Of a stretch of 64,000 bases of DNA, positions 26,801 through 35,532 are shown piece by piece; within the stretch, counting starts at the first letter, position 1; every line of letters starts with the position of its first letter. The position numbers were made by a program, and so were the translations under genes. The notes below the pieces were generated by a model that was not told where the DNA came from, did no database searches, and worked only from the letters and a program-made list of their open reading frames with translations. The stretch lies in the NCBI RefSeq assembly GCF_022458985.1, contig NC_061770.1:5854506-5918505 (forward strand). Direction: 5' to 3'. This DNA is from Mugil cephalus. Its lineage: Eukaryota > Chordata > Actinopteri > Mugiliformes > Mugilidae.

Positions 26801-29720
26801 GCCCAGCAGAATGACACCGGTTCACTGGATGATGTAGAGTCTATCATTTTAAGTCATGGAAGTGCGCTCGCCTCACCTGCCCTCTGACCACGCGTCACAA
26901 GGCCTGCTCTGACGTGCATCATCCACCAATGAGCTGATTCATAAATAAAGCGTCGCAGCCTTCAGCACCTTATTTATGACTAAACTCTTTGCAACTTTCC
27001 TGCGATAAATCAGCGAGATAGCCTCCCCTGCGTGGATAAGAACAGACAGCTTTGCTAAATAAATGTATAATACTTTCTCCTGCTGCCAGTCTGACAGCCT
27101 GTCTGCTGAAAAACACTGTGTTAGACTAATCTTTGCACTCGGAGATACCACCTAACCCACACCCCATCGCTCATTCCAATGCAGCTAGGACATTTTTGAG
27201 GTAGTGGTTTTTCACTGGTGAACTGGGACTGTGGGGGGGCACTTAGAATTTAATATGAAGTTGAGAAAATTGTCAGCAATGGGATTCCAGGGGATAAAAT
27301 TGCTGTCTGGATGGAAAAGCAATCTTGGGCACAAGCAGGGATGTGGTATGTGGCCTATCATATTGTGAATAACTCCTCCCTCTGACATTTCAGCAGCCCC
27401 CATATTTTTGAGGATTATCAACTTTTGTTGGATTTTACAATAAACACAAATCAGCTGACAGGAAGACAAAGATATTACTGTGTCGTGACCGTGTCAACTA
27501 AGAAGAAGAAAAACTGAAGAGCAGCTCAGTAAGGACCAAAAATAACAATGCTGACTTACAGCATCACTATCAATGCGGCTTACCTCAAAGTAGCAATTTC
27601 CCTTTGATAGAGGATGGCCAGCCACATAGCAACCCACTTCTTCAGAGTTTCCTTGGTAACTAAAGAGAAGAAATTGCAGGTTAACAATAGGTGATTTGTA
27701 ATAGGTTCAATAGGTGTATGCACAAACAGATGCACAACTCATCTCACAGACACACACTAGTCATGAAGCAACATGTGCCACAGACATACAATAGGAAGTA
27801 TTAACAAGGGATAATATGAATTTGGGTAAAACTATGATTGAATCAAAGTGGTTGAAAGTCTTTTGCATCTCACATTTAAGAAATGACAGGAGATAACACA
27901 CTCTGTTATCAGTCTGTTGAAATCTATGAGCAAACTTCCTGTTTCACAGAACAAGACAAAGAACTTTTCTGTTGGGAAACTTTTCATGTCACCACTGACG
28001 CAGTGTTGTTCTGATTACGCATATTGTGATTGGCAAAGTGATTTGACAACTAAATTTAAAGCAGCCATCTCAAAGGTTTCAAACCTGGTCGGTTTGGCGA
28101 CACCTGTAGTTACTGGAAGTAACAGCAGATTGGTTTAATAGACAGGACACATCATTCTGATAGCAAGAAAACAAACTTTTGTTGTTATGTTAATCAACTG
28201 ATCCAGCATTAATGGGCCTTCTTCATTACTCTGTGACCATGTCTTTTAAGTCACTATCCGTCACTGACTGTGGCAACACAGTGGTTACTGAACCTGCGAA
28301 ACACTGAAGAAAGTATTGCAATATAATGTATTTCCATTATTATGACCTAGGCTGCTGCAAGCATTTACTGTCAAAACAGGAGATATGTTTTATAGTAGTC
28401 ACAGCGAATCATGCTAATGTTCATCAAAAGTCTACAAAACAAGACAGCAGGCTTTTTTGACAGTGAACCAGTTTGAAACATTGCAGGGTCATGGGAAAAG
28501 AATGAGCAGCAACATTGCTCACAGACTCACGCTGTGTGCAGCTTAAAATAAGATTACTCACAGAATGATGGAAAATGGTCAAGTATTGCCTTAAACACAT
28601 TGAATTAAAACAACAATAGTTTGTTTTGCCATCTGAATTCTGTGAGCTTGGATATTAAAACACATTTTCTGTACTTAATAGTTGTACAGGAAATGTGTTT
28701 TAATACAGGTGTCTGCAAATCAACCAGCGTTTCTCGAAAGCACCTCTCCAGTTCATACTGGTAGTGACTTCAGAAGAATATGACCAGGTGATTAATTTTT
28801 TGTGATGGAACGGCCTTCAGTTACACATTTAGACCAGGATATTTTAGGAATACTGGTAAATTCACAGATTTATGATAACATTTTAACTTACATTGCTATA
28901 ATTATTAAACTATACTACTGCTGCTAGAATAGAACCTGTTTGATATGAGAGTTTCATTCGTGATTTTAGATTCAAACTTTTACTATTAAGGTTTGTGTTG
29001 CCTGTCTTTTGTTTAGTTGAACATATTGGGGCCCTGCCCGCCGGTCACAACAAATAGCCTCACACTGATCTAATCAATACCTTACCTGACAATATGTGCC
29101 AAATAGTGAATATTGATCTGATACTACAGCTCTCTTTCTCCAAAAACTATAATATATTTACTTTATATTTCATCTCATCTCATCTTCTACTACCGATCCA
29201 TCAGGGTCACGGGGGCCGCTGAAGCCCATCCCAGCTGTCATCGGGTGAGAGGCGGGGTACACCCTGGACAGGCTACCAGCCTATTGCAGTGCCAACACGT
29301 GAACAAACAACAATTCGCACTCAAACTCACACCTAGGGTCAATTTACGGTCAACAATTAACCTAACAAGCACGTCTTTGGAGCTGGGAGGAACCGGAGTG
29401 CCCTGAGGAAAACCCACACAGACACAGGGAGAACATGCAAACTCCACCCAGAAAGGCCCGAAGGCATTGGGAAGATTTGTTTAAACAAGAGACCCAAGAT
29501 CGCTGTGACTCAACACCGGAAGTCCTGAATCACTTCTTAATCTATCCCTTCAGCAGAACCTCTGGTCGGGGAAGTTAATATAACAAGCTCACCTGAGCGT
29601 GTCTCCATCCTTCTGCAACCTCATGTACCGTTCCTGTGCTGGGCGCCCATCCCCAATATCTCTGATTCGACGTCTCAGATTCAGGAGGCATCTGTGGTGT
29701 AATACGTTAATATCATCCAT
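6410..29720 (-). CDS. spryd3: SPRY domain-containing protein 3 (N-terminal 268 residues; six exons, 3' part off window)
   Basis: Exons in transcript order, all minus strand: 29593-29720, 27584-27659, 23718-23842, 22304-22439, 21827-22015, 6410-6559. All have GT/AG junctions, and phases 2,0,2,0,0,0 give one open frame of 268 codons. The start is the ATG at 29718-29720, which begins MDDINVLHH and directly abuts the splice acceptor. It aligns with an internal Met of human SPRYD3, whose annotated start lies further upstream. The first SPRY domain (roughly residues 45-215) includes the [42 protein letters not shown] and LFPAVGMHS blocks. After [16 protein letters not shown] a second SPRY domain begins ([20 protein letters not shown], ...[20 protein letters not shown]) and is cut at the window's missing exons. 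SPRY domains are protein-interaction folds; this protein's molecular role is poorly defined. The introns are large (intron 5 is 15.3 kb). The head-to-head position beside igfbp6 matches human 12q13. Confidence 0.95.
7235..7560. repeat. Possible dispersed repeat with GCGAC-type motifs
   Basis: A segment opening GGTGCATTCACAGTATCAGT contains GAAGCGACAAGCTGACGTC, AGGCGAGACGCAACTTTTTT and CCAATCACATGCA. It resembles a common fish MITE-type repeat rich in GCGAC motifs. No terminal repeats could be defined. The CpG content is locally high for intronic DNA. Confidence 0.3.
9234..9263. repeat. (CT)n microsatellite
   Basis: An uninterrupted CT run of about 15 units in spryd3 intron 5. It is preceded at 9160-9195 by a GA-rich stretch on the same strand. 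Confidence 0.9.
11011..11029. repeat. (AC)n microsatellite
   Basis: A short run of about nine AC units. Confidence 0.8.
13868..15236 (-). mobile_element. Tc1-like DNA transposon, degenerate and truncated at one end
   Basis: The left end follows a TA dinucleotide at 13866-13867 and begins CAGTGAATCCAGAAAG. The first ~200 bases are an imperfect inverted repeat of about 15110-15236. In both arms one can align CCACAT...GTTATGTGG, then AATGGATT, then AAATTCTAC and TTTGCAAAT. The right arm stops near 15236, short of the outermost ~50 bases, so the element is broken there. The minus strand carries transposase remnants in separate frames. 14549-14884 holds a helix-turn-helix region. 14202-14510 holds the end of a DDE domain, with a [11 protein letters not shown] block (Asp) and a [15 protein letters not shown] block (Glu). 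Stops and frameshifts between them mean no functional transposase is encoded. Confidence 0.92.
14202..14884 (-). pseudogene. Tc1-family transposase remnant (frameshifted)
   Basis: Two open segments on the minus strand, 14549-14884 and 14202-14510, together cover much of a Tc1 transposase. They include HTH-like residues, a conserved aspartate block and the terminal [10 protein letters not shown] block with the catalytic Glu. They lie in different frames with a gap between them, and the start of the usual ~340-residue protein is poorly preserved. It would catalyse cut-and-paste transposition at TA sites if intact; here it is dead. Confidence 0.88.
16390..16640. repeat. Diverged dispersed repeat
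   Basis: This contains ATCCAACATGGCAACCGCTC, TCAAAAGTCCAGTGGGTGA and, at the end, CGTATATACAGTCAATG. That is the pattern of a common fish repeat that ends near a TATATACAGTCTATG motif (compare 3220-3240). Class and limits are uncertain. Confidence 0.4.
18050..18500 (+). repeat. ~450-bp polypurine tract
   Basis: The plus strand is almost only A and G over several hundred bases (GGAAGAGAAAGAGGAGAGG and variants), with few pyrimidine interruptions. It is not a simple tandem repeat; unit lengths vary. The minus strand is correspondingly Ser/Phe/Leu-codon-rich, which explains the long but meaningless open frames there. Confidence 0.85.
21486..21640 (+). repeat. tRNA-derived SINE-like element
   Basis: The sequence has a tRNA-type internal promoter: an A-box-like TGGTTAGAGTAG at about 21499-21510 and a B-box-like GGTCTGAATCC at about 21530-21540, about 30 bases apart. 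It is followed by a non-tRNA body. This is the architecture of a Pol III SINE. No target duplications were resolved. Confidence 0.6.
22190..22290 (+). repeat. Dispersed teleost repeat, copy 2 (3' part)
   Basis: Homologous to 2850-2945: TCTGATGAGTCACAACTGTT, then ACCTACACAATATTAGGAAG and GTGGTCATGATGTTG. It lies inside spryd3 intron 4, between the exons at 21827-22015 and 22304-22439, and ends only ~15 bases from the 22304 splice donor. Confidence 0.65.
22440..23717. other. spryd3 intron 3, non-coding
   Basis: AT-rich intron with no recognisable exon, RNA gene or clear repeat. Confidence 0.6.
23853..23883. repeat. (AC)n microsatellite in spryd3 intron 2
   Basis: About 15 AC units starting only ~10 bases upstream (minus-strand sense) of the splice acceptor of the 23718-23842 exon. 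Length variation here would change the spacing upstream of the acceptor. Confidence 0.85.
23884..27583. other. spryd3 intron 2 body, non-coding with possible MITE remnant
   Basis: No exon was recognised. The segment 24440-24560 (GGACGCCCCGATATATTTTT, CCAATCCGATCAT) resembles the end of a hAT-type fish repeat carrying CCCGATCCGATC motifs, but only weakly. The rest is AT-rich and unassigned. Confidence 0.45.
28653..28705 (+). repeat. 22-bp-stem hairpin with 9-nt loop
   Basis: The left arm, 28653-28674, begins TATTAAAACACATTT. The right arm, 28684-28705, is its reverse complement with a single difference. In plus-strand RNA that difference is a U-G wobble, so all 22 positions can pair. The loop is TTAATAGTT. 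No similarity to a known microRNA was recognised. Confidence 0.8.
29165..29460 (-). repeat. SINE-like dispersed repeat (family of 4640 and 38886)
   Basis: Minus-strand copy of the family. Plus-strand blocks include CCCATCCCAGCTGTCATCGG, GGGGTACACCCTGGACAGGC, GGTCAATTTACGGTCAACAA and GAGAACATGCAAACTCCA. It ends at the left in repeated CATCT units, the complement of the family's ATGAG-rich tail. It is the best preserved copy in the window. Confidence 0.8.
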
Positions 29721-30053
29721 CTAAATGAAGGAAACGACAGAGTACAACAGAAAGGGGAAATTATGACTAGGTTCTGTGCAGTGTTTGATCTCCTGTAATT
29801 GTCTTGCCTGTGAATAGTATACACACATGCTTTATTCTGTACATAAGGCTTTACATTATCTTATCTCAAAATGTGGACATGATTTGTTAAGTAGGTTTTT
29901 TTGTCATTAACAAAACAGATCTTATTTATCAGTGACCATGTAAAAAAAAAAAAAAAAAAAACAACCCGATACACCTTATCCATCCAAACGTTTTTTAATT
30001 ACGACAAATTAAATTAATGCGATTACAAGTTCCTAGTATTTGACACCCACCTA

Positions 30054-30071
30054 CACACACACACACACACA
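30054..30071. repeat. (AC)n microsatellite
   Basis: Short AC run in the intron upstream of the first spryd3 coding exon. A poly(A) run lies at 29941-29960. Confidence 0.75.
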
Positions 30072-30229
30072 ACCGTAAAGTCACCGTAAAAAGCAGTTAT
30101 AACTAACTGCAACGACCTCGTTTGAACAACCAACACGCCAAATGCCTACTTCGTTATTAAGATATAATTGTTTCAAAATATTGCAAGAAATTATCTGGAT
30201 AAATAGTCAAACGCAAATCCGCCGCCGAG

Positions 30230-30760
30230 GCAGTGAAAGAAGGGGGCGTGCCAATGTTTACATCTGAGGCTGTCAAGGTCCGAGAGCTAGCACTAGCCAC
30301 TATGCTAACGATAATGCTAAGTGAACTTAGGCTAGCGCTGACGTCCAAACAGCTAACTTCTGCTCTGTTCACTGAAAATGCCACACGGAGTAGTGTCAAT
30401 TAAACAACGGTGCAAAAGATAATCTCGTTCCTCAAATGGTCAAGGGAAGGCCATTATTTGTCGGGAAGCTAAACATGGGTTAGCATCGTTAGCGGCTAAT
30501 GTGATAGCTTCGTCACTTGAACTGAGGTGAGCAAAAGGATAACGAGAGACGGTTGCTTAAAGACGAGAGCGAAACTTTGCTTCAGCGTGGGTGTGACTGT
30601 CAACTAGTCGGTCGCTTACCTGTTTTCCGGGCGGTTAACGGGGCAGAAACTCACTTTTGTCCATCAGCTTCCCATAGCTTCACATTAAAACTTTGGAAAC
30701 TAGAGTTCGGCGCTTCCCAGTGACGTCGCGCCCGTTTTCTTTAAACAGCCAATCACGATG
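30230..30760 (-). promoter_or_regulatory. spryd3: spryd3 promoter and non-coding first exon region
   Basis: This CpG-rich region has a good minus-strand donor at 30619-30620 (ACAG then GTAAGC), so an untranslated first exon of about 30620-30710 is likely. A second possible donor (AAAA then GTGAGT) lies at about 30654. Just upstream in transcript sense are a CRE-like TGACGTCG at 30721-30728 and a CCAAT box in inverted orientation (AGCCAATCACG, about 30747-30757). The leader carries three short upstream ORFs at 30680-30685, 30664-30675 and 30635-30664. Positions of transcription starts are inferred. Confidence 0.65.
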
Positions 30761-32518
30761 AGCTTTGAGAAACGGTGACAAGCGTTCGGCCAACCATGTC
30801 TACCCGATGTATGTGAGGATATGTCCCATTAGTTTCACCTGCATTTAAACGAATGAAGATATTTCTCACTACTCTAATGGTCTTACATTGTTAAATTTTT
30901 CATTATGGTTTAACGGTAAACTGTTTCTGCTGCAACGTGTCTGGTGAGTATTAGATTACAATCCGTGTGTGTTTTATTATCCTGATTTTTACTGTCACAG
31001 TCATGAGTTAGGCTGGTGGTTATCTTAACAGAAGGTCAGGAGGATACCACTCAGCATTCATGTCCCATCACATGACTGTGGGGAGCAGAGGGCCTTTCTA
31101 AGCTATCTTGGATAGATCCTAACTTTGGTGGACACAAAGACGAGGGGGAAACCGAGGGAAGAAATTATGTAGCTGCCTGGAGGAGGAAAAATGAATAATC
31201 CAGGGCAGTGTGGAAAAGAGAGACCCCGTCGGTCTGGCGAGTGCCTTGGAACATTCTCCTGACATGTGGAAACAGACTAGTGCTGTAGCTCGCAAGCTGA
31301 TGGGAACACAAGACGGCAGGTGATTTCTGCCCTCCTTGCCAAGATTAATCAGAACAACAGGCTGCTGATGGCAGGGCAGATTTTGGCCTCATGTAGCCCT
31401 GATTTCCTACAAGTACAGGCCAGTGTGTGCTCTGACGTGTCTGTACTACTACTGCAGGAGCAAGGGACACAGAGTCAGGAACATTTGGTACTTAAATGTC
31501 CTAAAGTCATGCACTGTACTCCCAACTCTTCATATGCTCTGTGAAATTCTCATTCATTTTATTGTTATATGTTACATCTGTGTATAATTCGGGGGAACTC
31601 TAAAGTATCCTCATGTATAAACCCTTGACTTTGCTTTCACTTTGTCTTATGTAGTGCATGCACATTTGCAACAATGTAATGTGTTACAAGGAGAGCAGAA
31701 TATTATTTTTCAGAGGCTAAGTAAAACATTTTTTGTGAAGATAGAACTGATACCATTACAAATCTTTAAATAAAAGAGTAAGTTGGTCACAGCGTTTTTT
31801 CACTAGGTGACTAAAACGCTTCCCTAAGACTTGGAGGTTCTTCAGTGAAGCGATCCATAGTGATCTGAGAAGGCGGCTTGCTAAGAGGAGCGATGGACTG
31901 CAGTGTTTCAGCTCGGGCTGAAGTGAATTCCTGCAAAAAGTGAGTCCTCCTCCTAATTATCCAAATGTTCACTCTTCCAAATCTAACAGCTGGCAAGGAC
32001 TAGCCGACCCTGCCAGTTCATACCTGATGGCTTCTGAAATGCAATCTTGAAGTTGACTAGCTTTTTAAAAACCAGATTAGTCTTCTTGTCAGTGCAATTC
32101 CTGACCCAACAGTGAGTTGATTAAGCGGACACACACACACACTTTCTCATTACATCAACATTGGGTAAACTTTGATACGTGCAACAGAGAGACAGCATTT
32201 CAGGTGTGGACCTCAGCTGTAGGATTACGTGTTTGTACAGGAAATATTCTGTCATAACCTCACACAGGATTCAAGCAGGAGAAAACACACAGCTGTGCAT
32301 TTGTTGAAGCAAATGGCGGCGCTGATGGAAGCTCTTATACATTTGTGTTTGTTACCATGGCAAATATTATTCGAGAAAGGTCTGTGACATTGGAAAGAAA
32401 GTGCAAATAGCTGAACGTGACCACTACTGTTTATGCATGTGTAATGTTGAGTGTAAGTGCAGTGACTAGATGGATGTGTTAGTATAGAACAGGAAAGGGT
32501 GGAGAGATTTTGATAATT
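30761..32518. other. Intergenic region between spryd3 and igfbp6
   Basis: This 1.8-kb spacer lies between two divergently transcribed genes, so it probably carries the distal regulatory sequence of both. I found no coding exon. An open frame at 31320-31544 and one at 31811-31996 have no recognisable domain. Confidence 0.6.
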
Positions 32519-32630
32519 TCTGAAAGGAACATAATCCACCCCCCACTTGCTCTCTCCCTCCCTGCCACCTCCCTCTCTGTCTCCCTCTCTCTCTCTCTGA
32601 GTCCCAGCCCCTGAAGGTGTCATAACTGTG

Positions 32631-32661
<31 letters not shown>

Positions 32662-32730
32662 TATCTTTCCCCTCTCTCCCTTTCTCTCTCCCCCCTCTCT
32701 CTCCTCTCTCTCTCCTCTCTCTCTCTCTCC

Positions 32731-32779
<49 letters not shown>

Positions 32780-33042
32780 CCGCCTTTCAGATCTTTAAAA
32801 GCTGGTGCTTTGCTGTGTCTCTCTCGATCTCCATTTGTCTCCTCTGGCACTGCAGGGGACTCAACTGGCGAAGCACCAAGGAAAGCTACTGTATAGAAAC
32901 GGGAAGAAGACTGTGGAAAGAGAAGAGAAAGGAAGAGAGAGAGAGGGACAGTGAGAGAGAGAAATATACATCCAGAAATAGCATCAGCCACATTTAACTG
33001 ACAGAGAGTGACAGTGTGGAGAACCTGAGACCTGGACACAAA
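32519..33042 (+). promoter_or_regulatory. igfbp6: igfbp6 upstream region and 5' UTR with long polypyrimidine tract
   Basis: From about 32535 to 32776 the plus strand is almost entirely C and T, including long (CT)n runs. This is followed by TTTAAAAG at about 32793-32800, a weak TATA-like sequence. A purine-rich stretch (GAGAGA-type) follows at 32920-32970, within the likely 5' UTR. The start codon is at 33043. The transcription start is not visible directly. Confidence 0.5.
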
Positions 33043-35532
33043 ATGCCTATCCTTTCTAACTTAACAACCGTTGTTTTGTTGCTGATTGCTCACTGCGGAT
33101 CATGGACCGGGGCAAACCGCTTGGGCCCCTTCAAGGTCTGTCCCTCCTGCAGGGATCCATTGGGTGCAGGTCGGCCCCCCAGGGACCATAATGTTGCCAG
33201 CAGCACGTCAGTGTTGGCCCAAGGAGAGCCCTGTGGTGTGTACACCCTGAGCTGTGCCAAGGGGCTCCGCTGTGTTCCCCCTCCGAGGGAGCACAGCCCC
33301 CTCCAGGCTCTGTTGCAGGGAAGGGGCATTTGCGCCAAGCACAGCAGGACTAGTCCCACTGAGAGGCCCCACCCCACAGGTAAGATACTGTACACACACA
33401 CACACACACACACACACATATGCATGAAATCACATATGCACGAACATTTGCATTTACTGTACATGTACAGTAAATACATGCACCCACAGATGCATACAGA
33501 CACATGCATGCAAACTGCAGGTGGGTTTGGCGTACCACCACACATTAGTGTCCCTCCCCCAGTTCTGCATGTGATGCTGTGTCACTTACCGACAAAATAA
33601 AGGCCAATTAGTGTGTGACATTTAAGCCTGACTGCATTTTGTGTACCAGAAATGAATTTGCAAAACCTCAAGCACTCAGTTCTGCTCTGCAGCACCTCTG
33701 GAGTCACTGCTGATGGAATAAAAAAAAAACGAAAATGTCCTTACAGCCCTGCTACTGAACAGAAATTATTATGAAAGAAGCTTCAGATTTGCATTCCACG
33801 AGCCTTTATTTAGTCTTGGGGGTGTTGTGTCAGTGTTTCTGCGAGAGATGCGTTAAAGTGATTTGTGCAGTTTCATTTTTATAATATGCCATATCTGCTA
33901 TATGTGTCCTACAAGCCGGCCCCACTGTAGAGAATTTAGAATGAATGTGAAACTGTCACAGTGTCACCTACATCCTGATCAGACTACTTTTTATTGCAAT
34001 GATCTCCATCTACTGTTCAAAGTGAGACACTGCGATTAGCTATCTGAAAAGGAGGAAATTAGGTAGAAATGAGGTCTCTCATTGAATGGCCAGCGCCAGA
34101 TCGATGTCTTCTGAGTGACTGCTCGTGTGCAAACAAACATGCAAAGATACATAACAAGGTGTGAAATGTGCAGTATTGTATGATTTGACACTGGATGTGG
34201 TTTAATGTGGTTACATTCTCACGCCGGCGTGTCATTTCCTCTCAGGTCCACATCCCTCACACAGTGGTGACATTGAAAAAGTAAGTTCATGTTCTCATTT
34301 TTCAGTCTTTAATGAGTGAAGCAAATAGAGTGTCATCTAAATGATTTAAAAATAGACCCTGTGTACCGGGTTGCCGAGATGCTTTGCATTTCATAGATTG
34401 TGTGCTGTTTGGGGTGTTGCAGTGGCATGTACACACACTGCTCCGAAGCCATGCATTATGGTGCATGATGTGTGTGCTGCTATGCGGCAGAACTAATTGA
34501 GCATGATGTGAATCAGGAAAGTTTCAAATCGGCCGCTGCCGCTACTGATTTTTCACTTTGCGAGCCGCCTCATCTGCAACATTCGCACTGACCTGTATGT
34601 CGTAATTGAAGCAGTAGTCGCTTAAATGGTAAGTTTAATTTCACAAAGTGGCTGAAAAACGCACTGTCACTTCAAACCATTCAGTGACCTGAAAAGCCAA
34701 AGAGATTGTGTAACAATATGGTTATATAATGTTATACAATATGTGGCATCTCATACATATATAAATATACATATCCTCTGCTTCTGGCTGTATTGCTGCA
34801 TCACTAATCCTTCGTGATTCACATCGACATGTGTTTTGATCAAAGGGGATTTCTGCCAACCCAATCGTCTGAGGGGAGATAGCAGCTTGCCACTGCCACT
34901 TTAGATGAACACGGGTCCTCGGTCTTTGCTTCTAGTGATGTTTGGACTCACACTCTGCGTTGCTGTTTTCAGGCACCCTGTCGCAAGCTCCTCAACAGTG
35001 TCCTGCGGGGTCTCGAGCTGACGATCTTCCAGTCTGATCGCGACATCTATATACCCAACTGTGACACTCGTGGCTTCTACAGGAAAAAGCAGGTAGAGTA
35101 CTGTTCGTGTAGTCACTTGAGTCACCGCGAGAAATAACAGCGGAACTTTGTTGGAGCTCATGTGGTGTGGAAATGTGTTAGAGTTGCCCTCCACTGCAGC
35201 CGTCTACTCGGTACATCCAGAGATTTGTTCGTGACCACAGGGGCTGAGAATTAACTGACACCTTCTCTGAGCCTCTCAGCTGTGAGCTCAGTGAATCAGT
35301 ACTGCGCTATGATGACATATCATTTTCTCTCCGTGCCTCTCTCACCACCTTTCCCTCACTCCGTCTCCGCCCTCTGTCCCTTTCAAAATCTCCCTCTCTT
35401 TCTTGTCATTTCACACAGTGCCGCTCCTCCAAGGGCATGCAGCGTGGCCATTGCTGGTGCGTGGACGAGCTCGGCACGGCCGTGCCTACACGTGCCAGCG
35501 AAGATGGCACTTTACCATGCGATGGGGAGTGA
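33043..35532 (+). CDS. igfbp6: Insulin-like growth factor-binding protein 6
   Basis: Coding exons: 33043-33379, 34246-34280, 34973-35092, 35419-35532. Splice sites are GT/AG and the frame stays open for 201 residues to TGA. Residues 1 to ~24 (MPILSNLTTVVLLLIAHCGS...) form a signal peptide, so the protein is secreted. The N-domain has CPSC, then PCGVYTLSCAKGLRC and GRGIC, only six cysteines. The linker is short and Ser/Thr/Pro/His-rich, partly encoded by a 35-bp exon. The C-terminal thyroglobulin type-1 domain has six cysteines, with NCDTRGFYRKKQC and the hallmark CWCV. IGFBPs bind IGFs and limit receptor access; IGFBP6 prefers IGF-II in mammals. The identity rests on the C-domain and on the neighbour spryd3, which is the same in human. 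Which teleost paralogue (a or b) cannot be told. The frame upstream of this ATG begins at a GTG, so 33043 is the natural start. Confidence 0.95.
33392..33418. repeat. (AC)n microsatellite in igfbp6 intron 1
   Basis: About 13 AC units starting 12 bases after the exon 1 donor. Followed closely by a 24-bp perfect palindrome at 33452-33475. Confidence 0.9.
33452..33475. repeat. 24-bp perfect palindrome
   Basis: The sequence equals its own reverse complement over 24 bases, centred on ACATGT with half-site ATTTACTGTACA. It lies in igfbp6 intron 1 in a region of ATGCA/CATG-rich short repeats. Confidence 0.9.
33476..34972. other. igfbp6 introns 1 (remainder) and 2
   Basis: Non-coding apart from the 35-bp exon at 34246-34280. 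No repeats or other genes were recognised. Confidence 0.6.

Larger units (their letters stand above)
27660..29592. other. spryd3 intron 1 of the coding region, with hairpin and repeat
   Basis: The intron lies between the first two coding exons. It holds the inverted repeat at 28653-28705 and a SINE-like repeat at 29165-29460. No coding exon was seen. Confidence 0.6.

Noticed and set aside
32620-33039. Minus-strand frame rich in Arg-Glu repeats
   Set aside because: It is translation of the (CT)n/(GA)n tract upstream of igfbp6.
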